Source: Stagonosporopsis chrysanthemi (taxonomy: Eukaryota; Ascomycota; Dothideomycetes; Pleosporales; Didymellaceae). From it: DNA of 64,000 nt. Shown piece by piece: positions 8,893-19,375 of this stretch. Below the pieces are notes generated by a model that saw only the letters and a list, made by a program, of their open reading frames with translations, made no database searches and was not told the origin of the DNA. The translations under genes were made by a program, and so were the position numbers. Where the stretch lies: contig JAFISE010000001.1 in the NCBI GenBank assembly GCA_022560025.1, positions 620,001 through 684,000 of the forward strand. Direction: 5' to 3'. How positions within the stretch are numbered: position 1 is the first letter of the stretch; every line of letters begins with the position of its first letter.

Positions 8893-11181
8893 ATGCTCCA
8901 CGAAATCCTCCTCTCGCTCTCAGGACACCCATCCGCACTCCTCGATGCCCAACAAGGTTCCACACACGTGACTTCGACTGCGAGCCGCTTGTTGTCACCA
9001 CCAGAGACGGAACTACTGGCCTCAATAGGTCATCTGTCCCGATTGCATCGAAGAACGCGTGATCATGTTGCGAAAGTCGCAGGCTCGCATCCATCAACTG
9101 TTTGCCGAGCAGTAGCTACCGCAATAACGTCTTACCACTTGGACAATTTCCAGCAAAAAGTACTGGAGATAGAAGGCCAGATATTGACGCAAGATGCATC
9201 GACTGTTGGTGCTTACAACATCGTGCCGCTGGCCGGTATTGTAGGCGAGTTCTCCAGTTGGGTTCGGTTAATAGAATGGCTATGGGCCATCAGTAATTTC
9301 ATGTTACCTTCGGAGCTGCCATCAAAGAGTGAGAGGATCATCGACAAGACAGCTTCTGGATCTGAAGTCATCGACAAGCTGCGAGTAGAAGCCCAAACAG
9401 GATATCCAGACATCGAAGAAGCTGCTCAGCACTTGGGCAAGGTTGCTGAGACAGCATGGCTCCGCCAGTTGTCGACATGGCTTCTCTATGGACGCTTGCC
9501 ATCTTTTGGAGCATCTGACTTCTTCATCGCCCAAGAAGACGAAGAGCTAAAGGGGCTTTCCTTCGTAGCCAGGAACAGGCTGTTACCCAAATTCGTGTCT
9601 CGCCAAACGGCGCTGTCCATCATGTTTGTGGGCAAGTCACTCAATCAGATACGATCACTACCATCTGCATCGAAGGCCAAAGCTACAACAACGTCTGTAT
9701 CGGAGCTCGAAATCCTGCCAGTCCATGTACAGCACCTTTCTCAAGTAACTACACCTATCTCTTCTGCAAAGCTATCCGAGGTTGTAGCGAACATACGAAC
9801 ATCGCTTTCGCGCAATCTGCTCCAGCACCTGTTGCCTCGGGAGAAGATTGTTGAGACTCTCAACGTATTGCATCAGTTCTTTTTGCTTGGTCGAGGAGAG
9901 TTCGCGATGGTGCTGATAGCAGAGGCTGATGAAAAGCTATCGTCTCGACATCGTGGCCCGCAATCGACGAAACCTGGCCAATCTATCAAAGGTTTGCTCT
10001 TGAAGGAAGCGGAGATCAACCAAACGTTGGCACGATCACTCTCAGTATTGTCAACTCTGGGAGGTGAAGACGATCACATCGATGATATTCTCGATGCCGC
10101 ATCAGACATCCTGCATCTTGACGTGCACAGTACATCGGGTCATCGCCCTGGCACACCCGGCCGTGCGAAAGACACGGAATCTGCATTGCCTCAAATCTCT
10201 AACATGTCATTTGACGAGCTATTGCTTTCGATGCCCGTTTCCCTCAGTATGGACATACTGTCACCCCTCGATCTCTTCATCACCAAGGCTGATGTGGACG
10301 TCTATTCCTCGATCAGTGACTACCTCCTGGCAGTCAGACGCGCACATCTGCATCTGGCGCAACTGTGGCGGCACAGCACGATCCGACGAGATCATCCAGC
10401 TCCACCGGGCTATCACTTCAGTAACTCCTCGCATGGAAAATCGATCCTGAAGCGTCGGCGCCAGCGAGCGAATCAGCGGGCCAGAAATATGCGAAACATC
10501 TGGGCGACATGCCGAGCCGCAATCTTCTTCTTGGCGGAGAGCGAGGCTTACTTTCAAGGAGAGGTTGTGCAAGAATCCTTCAAAGCCTTTTTGAACTGGG
10601 TTCAGGGGCCAAAAAAGCACCAGATCAGTGAAACGCGGCCAACAACCCCAGACAGACCTCCTACCCGAGGCACAGAAGCTGCTGCAGCCGACGATGAAGT
10701 GCAGCAGCAACACGACCCGGAGGCCCTTGCATTTGCACATCGAAATTTCCTTGCTTCTATCGCCTACTCACTTCTGATCACGGATGGTGCTTTCACCAAG
10801 CTGCTTCGTACCTTTTGCACTCACGTAGATGATCTCGTCGGTCACATAACGCGCCTTCAATCTATTCAGCGGAATCTTGATCTTGAGGAGGATGATGGCG
10901 TAGAAGATTATGCACAAAACTACAAGAAAGAGGAGGTAGACGTCAGTTTGGAGATGGATCGCGCAAGGAGAAGGCTTGACAGTGACCTCAAGGGTTTAGT
11001 TGAGCGCCTGAGAGAGATTGATGGCGAACGGATCGGCGCCAGTGGCCCGCGACCCGCAAATGCTTTAGACCACGATGAAGGCAAATTTGAACCACTGAGA
11101 GTCGGTGGCATCGATCGGTTGCTTATGAAATTGGACTGGGGCGTTGAAGACGCCGAGGAAGAGCACGAGGACCTGTTATAG
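8893..11181 (+). CDS. Gamma-tubulin complex component 4
   Basis: An intron-free frame of 762 residues starts at the ATG at 8893 (MLHEILLSLSGHPS). That is the characteristic opening of GCP4-type Spc97/Spc98 proteins, so I prefer it to the upstream ATG at 8791, which adds 34 unlike residues. The N-terminal GRIP1 region includes GAYNIVPLAGIVGEF and the C-terminal GRIP2 region includes HRNFLASIAYSLLI and HVDDLVGHI. GCP4 occupies fixed positions in the gamma-tubulin ring complex that nucleates microtubules at spindle pole bodies. The MOZART1 homologue of the same complex lies at 37722-38081. A low-complexity insert near residues 590-615 is typical of the family. Confidence 0.85.
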   Translation: MLHEILLSLSGHPSALLDAQQGSTHVTSTASRLLSPPETELLASIGHLSRLHRRTRDHVAKVAGSHPSTVCRAVATAITSYHLDNFQQKVLEIEGQILTQDASTVGAYNIVPLAGIVGEFSSWVRLIEWLWAISNFMLPSELPSKSERIIDKTASGSEVIDKLRVEAQTGYPDIEEAAQHLGKVAETAWLRQLSTWLLYGRLPSFGASDFFIAQEDEELKGLSFVARNRLLPKFVSRQTALSIMFVGKSLNQIRSLPSASKAKATTTSVSELEILPVHVQHLSQVTTPISSAKLSEVVANIRTSLSRNLLQHLLPREKIVETLNVLHQFFLLGRGEFAMVLIAEADEKLSSRHRGPQSTKPGQSIKGLLLKEAEINQTLARSLSVLSTLGGEDDHIDDILDAASDILHLDVHSTSGHRPGTPGRAKDTESALPQISNMSFDELLLSMPVSLSMDILSPLDLFITKADVDVYSSISDYLLAVRRAHLHLAQLWRHSTIRRDHPAPPGYHFSNSSHGKSILKRRRQRANQRARNMRNIWATCRAAIFFLAESEAYFQGEVVQESFKAFLNWVQGPKKHQISETRPTTPDRPPTRGTEAAAADDEVQQQHDPEALAFAHRNFLASIAYSLLITDGAFTKLLRTFCTHVDDLVGHITRLQSIQRNLDLEEDDGVEDYAQNYKKEEVDVSLEMDRARRRLDSDLKGLVERLREIDGERIGASGPRPANALDHDEGKFEPLRVGGIDRLLMKLDWGVEDAEEEHEDLL

Positions 11182-11278
11182 TCACGTCGAAGCGCGAATA
11201 TATCCCAGCGACCTCTGAGGCAGATTTCAGAAGCGCTTGTATTCGTTGCTGTTAACGATATTACAAAGCACCACTGGA

Positions 11279-11968
11279 TCAACCGCCGCTTGAGTCTCCG
11301 ACCGCATCACCAGCATTGCCGAGGCCATTCCCTAGGGCTTTGGCATCCATATCCTGCTTATCATATCGTATCCAATTCAGCCCTAACGCGAGCAAGATAT
11401 CCATTCCCGGTGCAACGAACACCAAATTCTCCCTTCGCCATTTCAAGATGCTGGGCTTCGTTGTGCTCATAGCAAGGCAATCATTGACCAGAAGGCCAAG
11501 ACCTCCGCTTGGTGACTTGTTTTCAACTTCAACCGCTGGCATGTACGGTCCTGAGGGTTCGAGTGTCAGATCTATTGCGTTTAGAAGTCATTCAACAGCA
11601 TTGATAAGATGCTACGACTCACCGTATTTCGTTTGTAGCAGCCCTGACTTCAGACTAAGGTTCCAAAGCTTCCTCCCATCGGGTGTACAGCCATGGTATT
11701 CTGGACTCTTCCCGCTCCACTTGTGCACTTGTATCACTATCCGCATTGCCTCTTGACCGTTCGGCATGCGGAAAACAATTGTCCTCTTTTCTTCTTCATC
11801 GATACGCATAAGAGGCACCCCTGGGCTACCAGCTGGAGATGCGAACGAAACTTGGTAATGTGACGTGGTAGAAGAGCCACTGTCGGCTTTCATGAAGAGC
11901 GTTTCAGGACGCTGGGCAGTGTATCCAGGGAAGAGCACAAGCCCTGGCTGGGGAAGTGGTGCAAGCAT
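11279..11968 (-). CDS. Tubby C-terminal / LURP-one-like protein
   Basis: Two exons (11968-11623 and 11550-11279) with a 72-bp intron give 205 residues, starting MLAPLPQPGLVLFPGY. The pattern is that of small fungal proteins with a tubby C-terminal-like barrel: an N-terminal QPETL-like block (RPETLFMKAD), GKSPEYHGCTPDGRKLW, then an LVFVAPGMDILLALGLNWIRYDKQ closing helix. Such proteins may bind membranes or phospholipids; the function in fungi is unknown. The C-terminal tail is Gly/Asp-rich. It converges with the GCP4 gene, 97 bp away. The family call is by resemblance only. Confidence 0.65.
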
Positions 11969-12380
11969 GGCACTGGATGGGGTTTGTAAGGAAGAGTTGA
12001 GAGATGCGAGCCCTGTGTCGTAGAAAAAGTACAGACAGCACCACATATAACTACTTATCTATTGTTCTGCTAGCAACGCTCTTCACGCCTCATTCGTCAT
12101 ACTTTTCTCCTTCTGCAAGCCGCGACGAAATACCTAGGTATGTGACAAAGCATGGCCAACCATAGGTGTTTCTGCATCGAGCAAGTAAGCACTTCTGTAT
12201 GCTGACATGAGTACAGTCGTGGTATCTTCAGAAAGCCATCATGCCCTATTCCCAAATGGGAAACCTGAATGGCCAAGGCACGACGGCGGGAGCACAGCCA
12301 ATTTTCATTCGATGTTGGTCCCCGAGGCTGACCCCGCATTTGGCTACTGTAACCGCAGTCAGGTCAGCAACACCTTCGAA
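11969..12380. promoter_or_regulatory. Divergent promoter, tubby-like/reductase
   Basis: A 412-bp spacer between divergent genes. An ATG at 12207 opens the reductase frame 58 codons early; those residues do not look like the family and are treated as leader here. No other element is evident. Confidence 0.4.
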
Positions 12381-13466
12381 ATGTCTAGAGTTAAAGTTGT
12401 GATTACGCGGAACCTGATCGACAGGGCCCAAATCTTGTTGGATGCGCGAGCAGACGAACTTGAGATTGTTCAGTGGCGAAGCGACCAGGTACAAAATTCC
12501 CAGCATGGATGGAAGACCACCCTCGCTCACTCACTCTTGCAGCCTTGCGACCGGTCCTGGCTTCTAGAGAACGTAAAGGACGCCTCTGGGCTCCTGATCA
12601 TGGTTTCTGATAAGGTCGACATAGAGCTTCTGGATGCAGCCGGCAGTCAATTGAAGGCAATCGCTACGTTCACTGCCGGGACTGATCATATTGACCTTGA
12701 AACCCTCAAGAAGCGCAACATCCGCCTCGGCTATATCACAGACTGTCTTTCCGATGCAGTAGCAGATCTCGCAGTCATGCTTGTGCTGATGGCACAAAGA
12801 AGAGGTGGTGAAGCAATGACTAAAGTGTGCAAGGGCGAGTGGCCACAGATGCCCTGGCATCCTCTTCTCATGACCGGCCCTCAAATTCGTGGGGCGACCG
12901 TAGGCTTTCTGGGCTTCGGGCGCATTGCTCAGGCTACCTTGAAAAGACTCGTTGCGTTCGGTATTAAGAGGGCTGTTTATGTTACCTCGAGGCCGGGCCA
13001 GCCGGTCTGGGATGACTTTTACGGCCTTCTTCTGCAGTCTCAGACAGGCCTTAGCATTCCGATAGAGGTTGCACGCGATGCAGATCAGCTTGCAGAGGAG
13101 AGCGATGTTGTGATTGTAGGATGTGCATTGACGCCGGCTACGAAGCATCTCATCAACGCCGACTTCTTCGACAAGATGCGCAAGACTGCGGTCATTGTAA
13201 ATATTGCGCGAGGCCCAGTAATAGATACAAAGGCGTTGGTGGAGGCGCTCGATCAGGGGAAGATCTTTGGCGCAGGCCTCGACGTTATCGAAGACGAGCC
13301 GAACATACAAGCTGAACACCCCATACTGAGGCAGCCACGATGCGTTGTGCTGCCGCACATTGGGTCCGCCACAACGGAGACGCGGGCACAGATGGCTACT
13401 GAATCAGTGCAGAATCTTCTTGCTGGATTGAACGAGCAGGTCATGGTGAATGAATGGATACTATAG
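12381..13466 (+). CDS. D-2-hydroxyacid dehydrogenase, glyoxylate/hydroxypyruvate reductase type
   Basis: A 361-residue uninterrupted frame from the ATG at 12381 (MSRVKVVITRNLIDRAQ). It shows the NAD(P)-binding Rossmann signature GFLGFGRIAQA, the family block ARGPVIDTKALVEALDQGK, the catalytic Arg in NIARGPV, the Glu in IEDEPN and the catalytic His in LPHIGSAT. The segment CLSDAVADLAVMLVLMAQRR and the EWP block closely follow the GRHPR pattern. It would reduce glyoxylate or hydroxypyruvate with NAD(P)H; the exact 2-oxoacid is uncertain. An upstream in-frame ATG at 12207 would lengthen it to 419 residues. It converges with the FAD oxidoreductase gene, 131 bp away. Confidence 0.88.
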   Translation: MSRVKVVITRNLIDRAQILLDARADELEIVQWRSDQVQNSQHGWKTTLAHSLLQPCDRSWLLENVKDASGLLIMVSDKVDIELLDAAGSQLKAIATFTAGTDHIDLETLKKRNIRLGYITDCLSDAVADLAVMLVLMAQRRGGEAMTKVCKGEWPQMPWHPLLMTGPQIRGATVGFLGFGRIAQATLKRLVAFGIKRAVYVTSRPGQPVWDDFYGLLLQSQTGLSIPIEVARDADQLAEESDVVIVGCALTPATKHLINADFFDKMRKTAVIVNIARGPVIDTKALVEALDQGKIFGAGLDVIEDEPNIQAEHPILRQPRCVVLPHIGSATTETRAQMATESVQNLLAGLNEQVMVNEWIL

Positions 13467-13597
13467 CGTGCCTTTCGTACTATGAAAGAGATGAGACAAG
13501 AGCGATCTTCTTTGATCCCGCAATTGCCTTTGCTATGGCTTGTATTCGAGGCTTGGTTCAAGCCATTTTTACCACTTGACAGTAAATTCATTGCGAA

Positions 13598-15148
13598 TCA
13601 ATCCTTCGGCAGCAGATCTGTCCTTCCCTTGAATTGACACTGCTCAAGCCGTTCCTCATCAATAAGGAAGCTCTTTGGAAACCACTCCAACCCTTCGAGG
13701 TTGACTGGCCCATCATGCAGCCAGCCTGGCTTCTCGTTCTCGATCATCTTGACCAGAGCCTCGGCTGACTTCAGACACAAAACCATACCATGCCCGTTGA
13801 AACCAGCTGATATCCACAAATTTCTTGTGGGGACGTTCTCCTCGGGCCCGTCATAGTCTGGAAGATTCCGATGATCCATCTTTCCTGGCACCTTCCCCAC
13901 GAATGGTCTCCCATCAGCCGTGGCGCCCATTATCCCGGTCCACTCTTGCACGACCCGATTCAAAGCCTCGTCGTCGTCGGTCTCACCCCAATTTGACTTG
14001 CCAAAGTAGCCAGACAGACTGCCCTGCAGATAGTTGGAGATATCTGGATTGAGCGATGTGTCGTCAACGGTGCCGAATTCCGCTGCCCCAGCATCTGGCA
14101 GACGACCAAGACCGCCACCAACGATGATGTGCTGGCCGCCGCTGGCAAGAGGTCTTGGGATCATGTACTCGTAACCGTTCTTGTAGATGAAAGAAAATGT
14201 AGTCGGCAGCGGAGCTGGTAGTGACGTCTTCGTACCGGGCTTCTGAGCCGTAATCTGCCCTCGCATTGGGACTATTTTGCCTTGGAGTGAATGTTCAAGG
14301 AAAGCCGTGTAACCGTTCGTAGCCAGGATTACTGCTCGGGTCGAGAAAAACTTATCTCTCGTGACGACTTCCCACAAGAGGTCAGACTCGTCTCTGTATA
14401 GCCGAAGCTTCGAAACCGGTGTGTTGGTGCAGATCTGTAGGCCCGATTTGACGCACTCCGCGAGTACTCCAGTACTGAAGCGGTATGCATGCACTCTGCC
14501 AGCCATATACTCAAAGGCACCAGCTACTTCTTCCACACCTTCAACAGTAGGATTCTGGTTCTGAGCACTAACCCGGAAATACTGGCTTACAGTCCCGACG
14601 TTCTTACGGACATTGTACCAAGCCATCTTCCCTGACTCCGTCTCTTCTTCCTTTACGCTCGCACGCAACGTCTGAATTGCCAGCTCCCCAAGCTCAAAAG
14701 TGGGCTTGTCATAGATGATATCGACAGTCTTGCAAAGCTTGTGCTCGCACTCAATCCCGAGCTCCTCCGCCAGTCGATGTGTTTCGATGATGTTTTCGTA
14801 CTCCATCCGCGCAATTTTCAGCGCCTCCTCTGTCCCAAGCTCTTCAGAATGCTGTAGAAATGATCGATAGCTTGCTGCTTTTGTGTGGCCCCCATTACGA
14901 CCTGTCGCCCCGCTACAGATTTCGCGTGCTTCTAGCATTATGATGCGATGGTTGGGGTACTTCTTAAGCAGATTATAGGCGATCATGGTACCCGAGATAC
15001 CTGACCCAATAATCACGAAGTCATAGGGCTCATGAGAGCTGTCTTCACCATGGTCGATGCTTGCAAGGACAAATTTAGGGTTGTGCCAGTAAGATGGTAT
15101 CGGGTCATCTACTGGAGGACCCACTGGTATACGCGCACGATCCTCCAT
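13598..15148 (-). CDS. FAD-dependent oxidoreductase (DAO family)
   Basis: A 516-residue single-exon gene. The dinucleotide-binding motif YDFVIIGSGISGTMIAYNLL sits near residue 42, followed by EAREICSGATGRNGGH, the flavin-contact block of the D-amino-acid/glycine oxidase-like superfamily. The C-terminal FAD motif is LWISAGFNGHGMVLCLKSAEALV. The protein should oxidise an amine or amino acid with FAD, giving H2O2 or passing electrons on; the substrate is not readable. There is no signal peptide and no SKL-type C-terminus (it ends LLPKD), so it is probably cytosolic. Its neighbour is a 2-oxoacid reductase in convergent order; a metabolic link is possible but unproved. Confidence 0.88.
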   Translation of the reverse strand: MEDRARIPVGPPVDDPIPSYWHNPKFVLASIDHGEDSSHEPYDFVIIGSGISGTMIAYNLLKKYPNHRIIMLEAREICSGATGRNGGHTKAASYRSFLQHSEELGTEEALKIARMEYENIIETHRLAEELGIECEHKLCKTVDIIYDKPTFELGELAIQTLRASVKEEETESGKMAWYNVRKNVGTVSQYFRVSAQNQNPTVEGVEEVAGAFEYMAGRVHAYRFSTGVLAECVKSGLQICTNTPVSKLRLYRDESDLLWEVVTRDKFFSTRAVILATNGYTAFLEHSLQGKIVPMRGQITAQKPGTKTSLPAPLPTTFSFIYKNGYEYMIPRPLASGGQHIIVGGGLGRLPDAGAAEFGTVDDTSLNPDISNYLQGSLSGYFGKSNWGETDDDEALNRVVQEWTGIMGATADGRPFVGKVPGKMDHRNLPDYDGPEENVPTRNLWISAGFNGHGMVLCLKSAEALVKMIENEKPGWLHDGPVNLEGLEWFPKSFLIDEERLEQCQFKGRTDLLPKD

Positions 15149-15444
15149 GTTTGCTGTAATAATGAGATGAAAATGCTGAAGTGTTTAGAGGAAGAGGATC
15201 TCAGTTCAGATTAATGCTGTCTTCATTGATAAGTAAGGTGGGGGAGATGATCATTCCCGCCTACACCTTCCTATTGCAGTTTTAGTGTATGTACAGTTTG
15301 TAGCTCCTCTCATATCGCTGAGAAAGTGCGCTCCAGAGCTCGCAGGCTCTGAAAATTATTTATAGTATGCAAGAACAGTGCCATTGGCCTTAAGACCGTG
15401 TGAGTGTGCTGTATGCGCCCTGGTGTCCATAAGGGATGACGTGC

Positions 15445-16724
15445 TTAGAAGAACGAACCCTCAACTAAGAAGCCGACGGTCAAACGCACATGCTGGTACA
15501 AGTGGTCGAAGTCCATTGTCGAGAGGGCGTCGTTAGCAGTGTGGAGGTAAGGCGTCGCGTCCACCATGTTCTCATCACAGACGTATGCGGCGGGGTAGCC
15601 AGCGTCGTATGCAGCACCACTGTGACGGTCAGTACATAAACAGTGAATGGATGACTCGAGACTTACTGGTCACTGCACGCATAACCGCATCGGTCAGTGA
15701 TCACCGGAATTGTAGTGTATACCGGGACTAGCTTGATAATGAAGTTGCTCAACGGTGTGCTCACGTAGTCTGTGTAGACCGCAATGTTGTGGTTGGGAGA
15801 GTACGCAGTCATGTCTTGGTTCATGACAGCAAGGACCTTCACACCGCGCTTGACATAATCTTGCATAACGGCGCGAGCACCGAGAAGACCACCTTCCTCG
15901 CCAGAGTAAAAATGGAATTCGAGAGTATTCTTCGGGGCATACTTGGCTGCTGCAAGGACGCGGAGGGACTCAAGAATGGTGACCACAGCCTTTGAAAATC
16001 AGTTCGATGTCCTCAAAAGATGTTGTTGTACTTACAGAGGCGTTGTCATCAGCACCAGGGGCACGACCTGTGGTAGGATTGGCTTGGTTGATTGAATCAA
16101 AGTGGCCAGACACAACAACCACGTTAGCAGAGGTGCCTGGAATGGTGGCAATCACCGAAGGCTGGTTGTAGCTGTGGGTGAACTGCTTCACAGTAATTTT
16201 CGTATTGGACGCAGCAACCTCTTTGACAAGGTTGAAGACCGTAGTTGCCGATGTGGCAGCGTATGATCCCCTGTAGTATCGGTTGTGAATGTTGGTCAAC
16301 GTTGTAGCCCAGGTCTTAGGATTGGTCTTGCTGATTTGGGCGATCAACGGGTTGGCCACGGTTTGGCGGGAAGCACCTGAAGGGAATGTCGCAGATTGAC
16401 GCTTGTCGATTTTGAATCCGTTGGCGACAGCTACTCGGTGTTCCTCAAGCTCCTGCTCTGCTGTTAATTTTACGCAACTTATTGCATGGGTATCAAGTAG
16501 TTGTCACGGACCTGAGTCTCTGTGATATCCATGAAATGGGCGCATGATGGCGTGGAAATGAACAGATCCAGCTTCTCTTGTTCCGTATACCATGTACCGT
16601 TGTCGACATCGGATGTCTTGATCAACCGCAACTCCTCTCCTGCTGCGTTCAGCTTCGGTGTGTAAGCAGTTGCTGAAGCAATAGCCCCGATGGCTACGCT
16701 TGCGAGGATCGTCTTGCAAAGCAT
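15445..16724 (-). CDS. Secreted M28 aminopeptidase (leucine aminopeptidase type)
   Basis: Four exons (16724-16512, 16452-16036, 15989-15667, 15619-15445) with introns of 59, 46 and 47 bp encode 375 residues. A signal peptide (MLCKTILASVAIGAIASATA) is followed by a propeptide with the FMDITETQ block, then the M28E zinc peptidase domain. The metal and catalytic positions are visible: His-Asp in SGHFDSIN, Asp in GADDNAS, Glu-Glu in YSGEEGG, Asp in VMNQDMTAY and the last His in CSDH, the latter created by joining exons 3 and 4. CGYAC suggests a disulphide. It is an extracellular enzyme removing N-terminal hydrophobic residues during nitrogen scavenging. Confidence 0.93.
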
Positions 16725-17982
16725 CCTGACTGTATTTGATTTCGAGAAGGAACCAGATGTCTTTCGTGAGAAGATGAAACTTTTTTCGTACTAAAGGCGA
16801 ATGTCTTGTTTATAGTCACGGTGCTATCGGCGATACCCACCTGCCAGCACCTCGTAGCCTTGGTTTGCTCTGCGTATAGCAACATCACCTTCTGAGATGG
16901 GCAATGGCCGTTGAAGGTTTCCAGGATTAAAATGGCTGGCTTGGCTGAGCTTCTTCAGGTACAAACAAGAGCAAGCAAGCACTGCCGACCGGCACTCGTC
17001 AGCGAATTATAAGTATGTACAGATGCGTTACACGAAGGTTTTCGCCGAAGTCGATCATGCTAAGACTTGCGATAAGACTTGTGTCTTGGCTCCTGCCCTT
17101 TTCGATGCTACTTCCGCCCACACCGTTGTTTTGGAGGTCAAGTCGATGAAGTGTAACGTGAAAAGGTGGGCCGTCAGGGACCAAAATGAGTGGTGAGGGC
17201 AGGCGGTTTTGCGAGTCTGCGAGTGATTGCGTGTATGGCGGCTGATGACGTCAGCGCTCTAGTTCTGGCGCGTTCATTCTCAAGAGATTCTCTTCGCGAC
17301 TTCACAACGTCGGGACTGGCACCTACATCTCCTTAGACTGACTTAGCTAGATAGTCCAACAAGCCTCGACCGCGTTGAACAGACTGCATGAGGGATCGTA
17401 GCTTTGCCTTGATTGGCGAATGATGGGCGCCGGTCTGTGCCATGCGCAATCAACTAGCACTTACGTTTCACTTTGAAATCGTTGTTTTTCACAAGAATGA
17501 TCGAGCATGGATTGAAACATGACTACAAAGCCGACTCGCTACTGTAATTTCGTCAGCAGAAGCAAGCTCTTTTAAAGTCTTCGACCGTACGGGAGCAATA
17601 CAAGATCTTCCATGGCCACCACGCGCAGGGTAACGCGTAAAGCGAAAAAAGTTTGGCGAACCAACAATCTATATCAGTGAAGAAAAAAGAAAAGATTATA
17701 GAAAAAGCGGGGCTGAATGATGGCTGACGAGAAGGACAGAATTCGATATCGGGTCCTACGGTCGACAACGTTGACGCACATGTACCACCAATTACCAACA
17801 CAGTAGAACGTATCACTCATACAAGTGCATCTAGGTAAGAAGCTACGGCATGACCCATTATGAAAATGAACCAGTACGTGTTTACGATATGCAGACAACG
17901 TATGCAATGAAGAAGATGCGTCTATTGCTCATAATACTCTATTTACGCCACGGGCTGTACATGTCGGGCTTTTAATCAGCCT
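16725..17982. other. Intergenic stretch, no gene seen
   Basis: About 1.26 kb between two minus-strand genes. The right end (17550-17980) is probably the 3' untranslated region of the membrane-protein gene; the left end is the promoter of the aminopeptidase gene. Open frames here are under 90 codons with no recognisable family. Confidence 0.5.
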
Positions 17983-19375
17983 CTACCATCCTTTATTCCG
18001 CCTCCCAACAAGGGCCGCCTCATCGTCACTGTAATCGCTCTGGTCTCTCTTCGGCGTGCTTAATCCTCCCTTCAAACTCTCACTGCCTTCTGTGACGCTC
18101 TCCAGACTGCCCGTCCGCACCACTCTCCTCTCATCCACGTTAATGCCGCTTTTCTTCGAGTCGTAGTTCCCTGTAATCTCGTTGTTTCTCCCGTTGCGCT
18201 CGTAGAATGGATTTGGCTCGCTGCTGATGACAACTTGTTGGGTTTTCTTGATTTCGTTTCCGGTCGGTGCGAAGCTGACCACGCGGTCTTCCTCGACCAG
18301 ATGCGAGACGTCGCCTTTGTAGGAGAAGACGCTGGCGAGCTCGTGATTCGATTCGCGACGGGACTGTCTCCTGATGCCGGTGTTGCCAGACTTTGCACCA
18401 GACGTTGAGAGGTCATCTGATCTGAAGTCGTTGGCAAGGGAGGCTTGTCCAGTCTTGCGGGATGCGGAGATGGCGATGCGCTTGATAAGATTGGCCATGG
18501 TCATTTCGATGTTCAGCTTCACGAGGTATGCGAGAGGGTGGAACTGAATGTAGCTGTCAAATATTAGTGGGGTGGGATACATGCGATTGTGGTAATAAGA
18601 ACTTACACGAAAGAGTTGGGTATCGACATGGCTGCGATGATCATAACATCCATAAGAAGGGAGATGATGACGATACGCTGATTGAAGCGAACAAGGCGGT
18701 TGTACTTTGTAAGGCCGTTGCTGATAAGGTTTGCCTTGACGGTCTTAAGAAAGTACCAGTTGAGCGCGGCGTCGACGAGGAGGTACAGAAACTTTTCAAT
18801 CCGGTCCCAGTATTCGTTGATGATGTGGAACGTATGACTGATTTGAAGACGTGCTGGAATCCAGATGTTGAAAACACTAATGTTGATCACGGTGACGAAC
18901 ACGGCAGTCGCAATCATGATGTGTCTTGAGTGTCTGCGGTCGGGTACAATTACACGGATTCGGTTGATGATGATCTGGAGCAGCAGCTGAACCTGGATGC
19001 ACCACCAGAAGAGGATGGTGAAGTAGAACGCAAAGCCTGACATTTGTCAATGAATGTCCTGAACAGCAAACGCAGCTGTTGCTTACTCGGTTTGATATAC
19101 TTCAGCAAATGCAGGAAGCATTCAAGACCCATTATGAACGAGATGACCAATTCCAGCCAGATCATCCAGACGTACACACTCCTCAACGGGGAGCGTGATA
19201 CCTTCGATTGCCCCCAGGCGAGCCATGTCGCGATAATTACGTTGACCAAGGTCAGTCCCCAGACTACGGATGCGATGATGATATCAGCTGTTGTAATAGG
19301 TTCGTTCTCGTAGGTAGGCGAGATCAGAGGCCCCCAAGGCTTGAAGGATGGGTCGTCGTGAAACTCATCATTCAT
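17983..19375 (-). CDS. Multi-pass fungal membrane protein
   Basis: Three exons (19375-19087, 19036-18607, 18553-17983) with introns of 50 and 53 bp encode 429 residues. I use the ATG at 19375 (MNDEFHDDPSF). About seven hydrophobic segments fill the first 265 residues, among them ITTADIIIASVVWGLTLVNVII, FAFYFTILFWWCIQVQLLLQI, HIMIATAVFVTVINISVFNIW and IVIISLLMDVMIIAAM, with WIPARLQIS in a loop. A roughly 165-residue Ser/Arg-rich cytoplasmic tail follows. The layout is that of a seven-helix receptor-like protein of filamentous ascomycetes, but I recognise no characterised member. It has no CFEM domain. Confidence 0.8.

Noticed and set aside
12207..12380. Upstream ATG extending the hydroxyacid dehydrogenase by 58 residues
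   Set aside because: The added residues do not resemble the family; MSRVKVVIT at 12381 is the usual beginning.
12564..13358. 264-codon minus-strand frame opposite the reductase gene
   Set aside because: It is the antisense shadow of the well-supported dehydrogenase and has no family motif.
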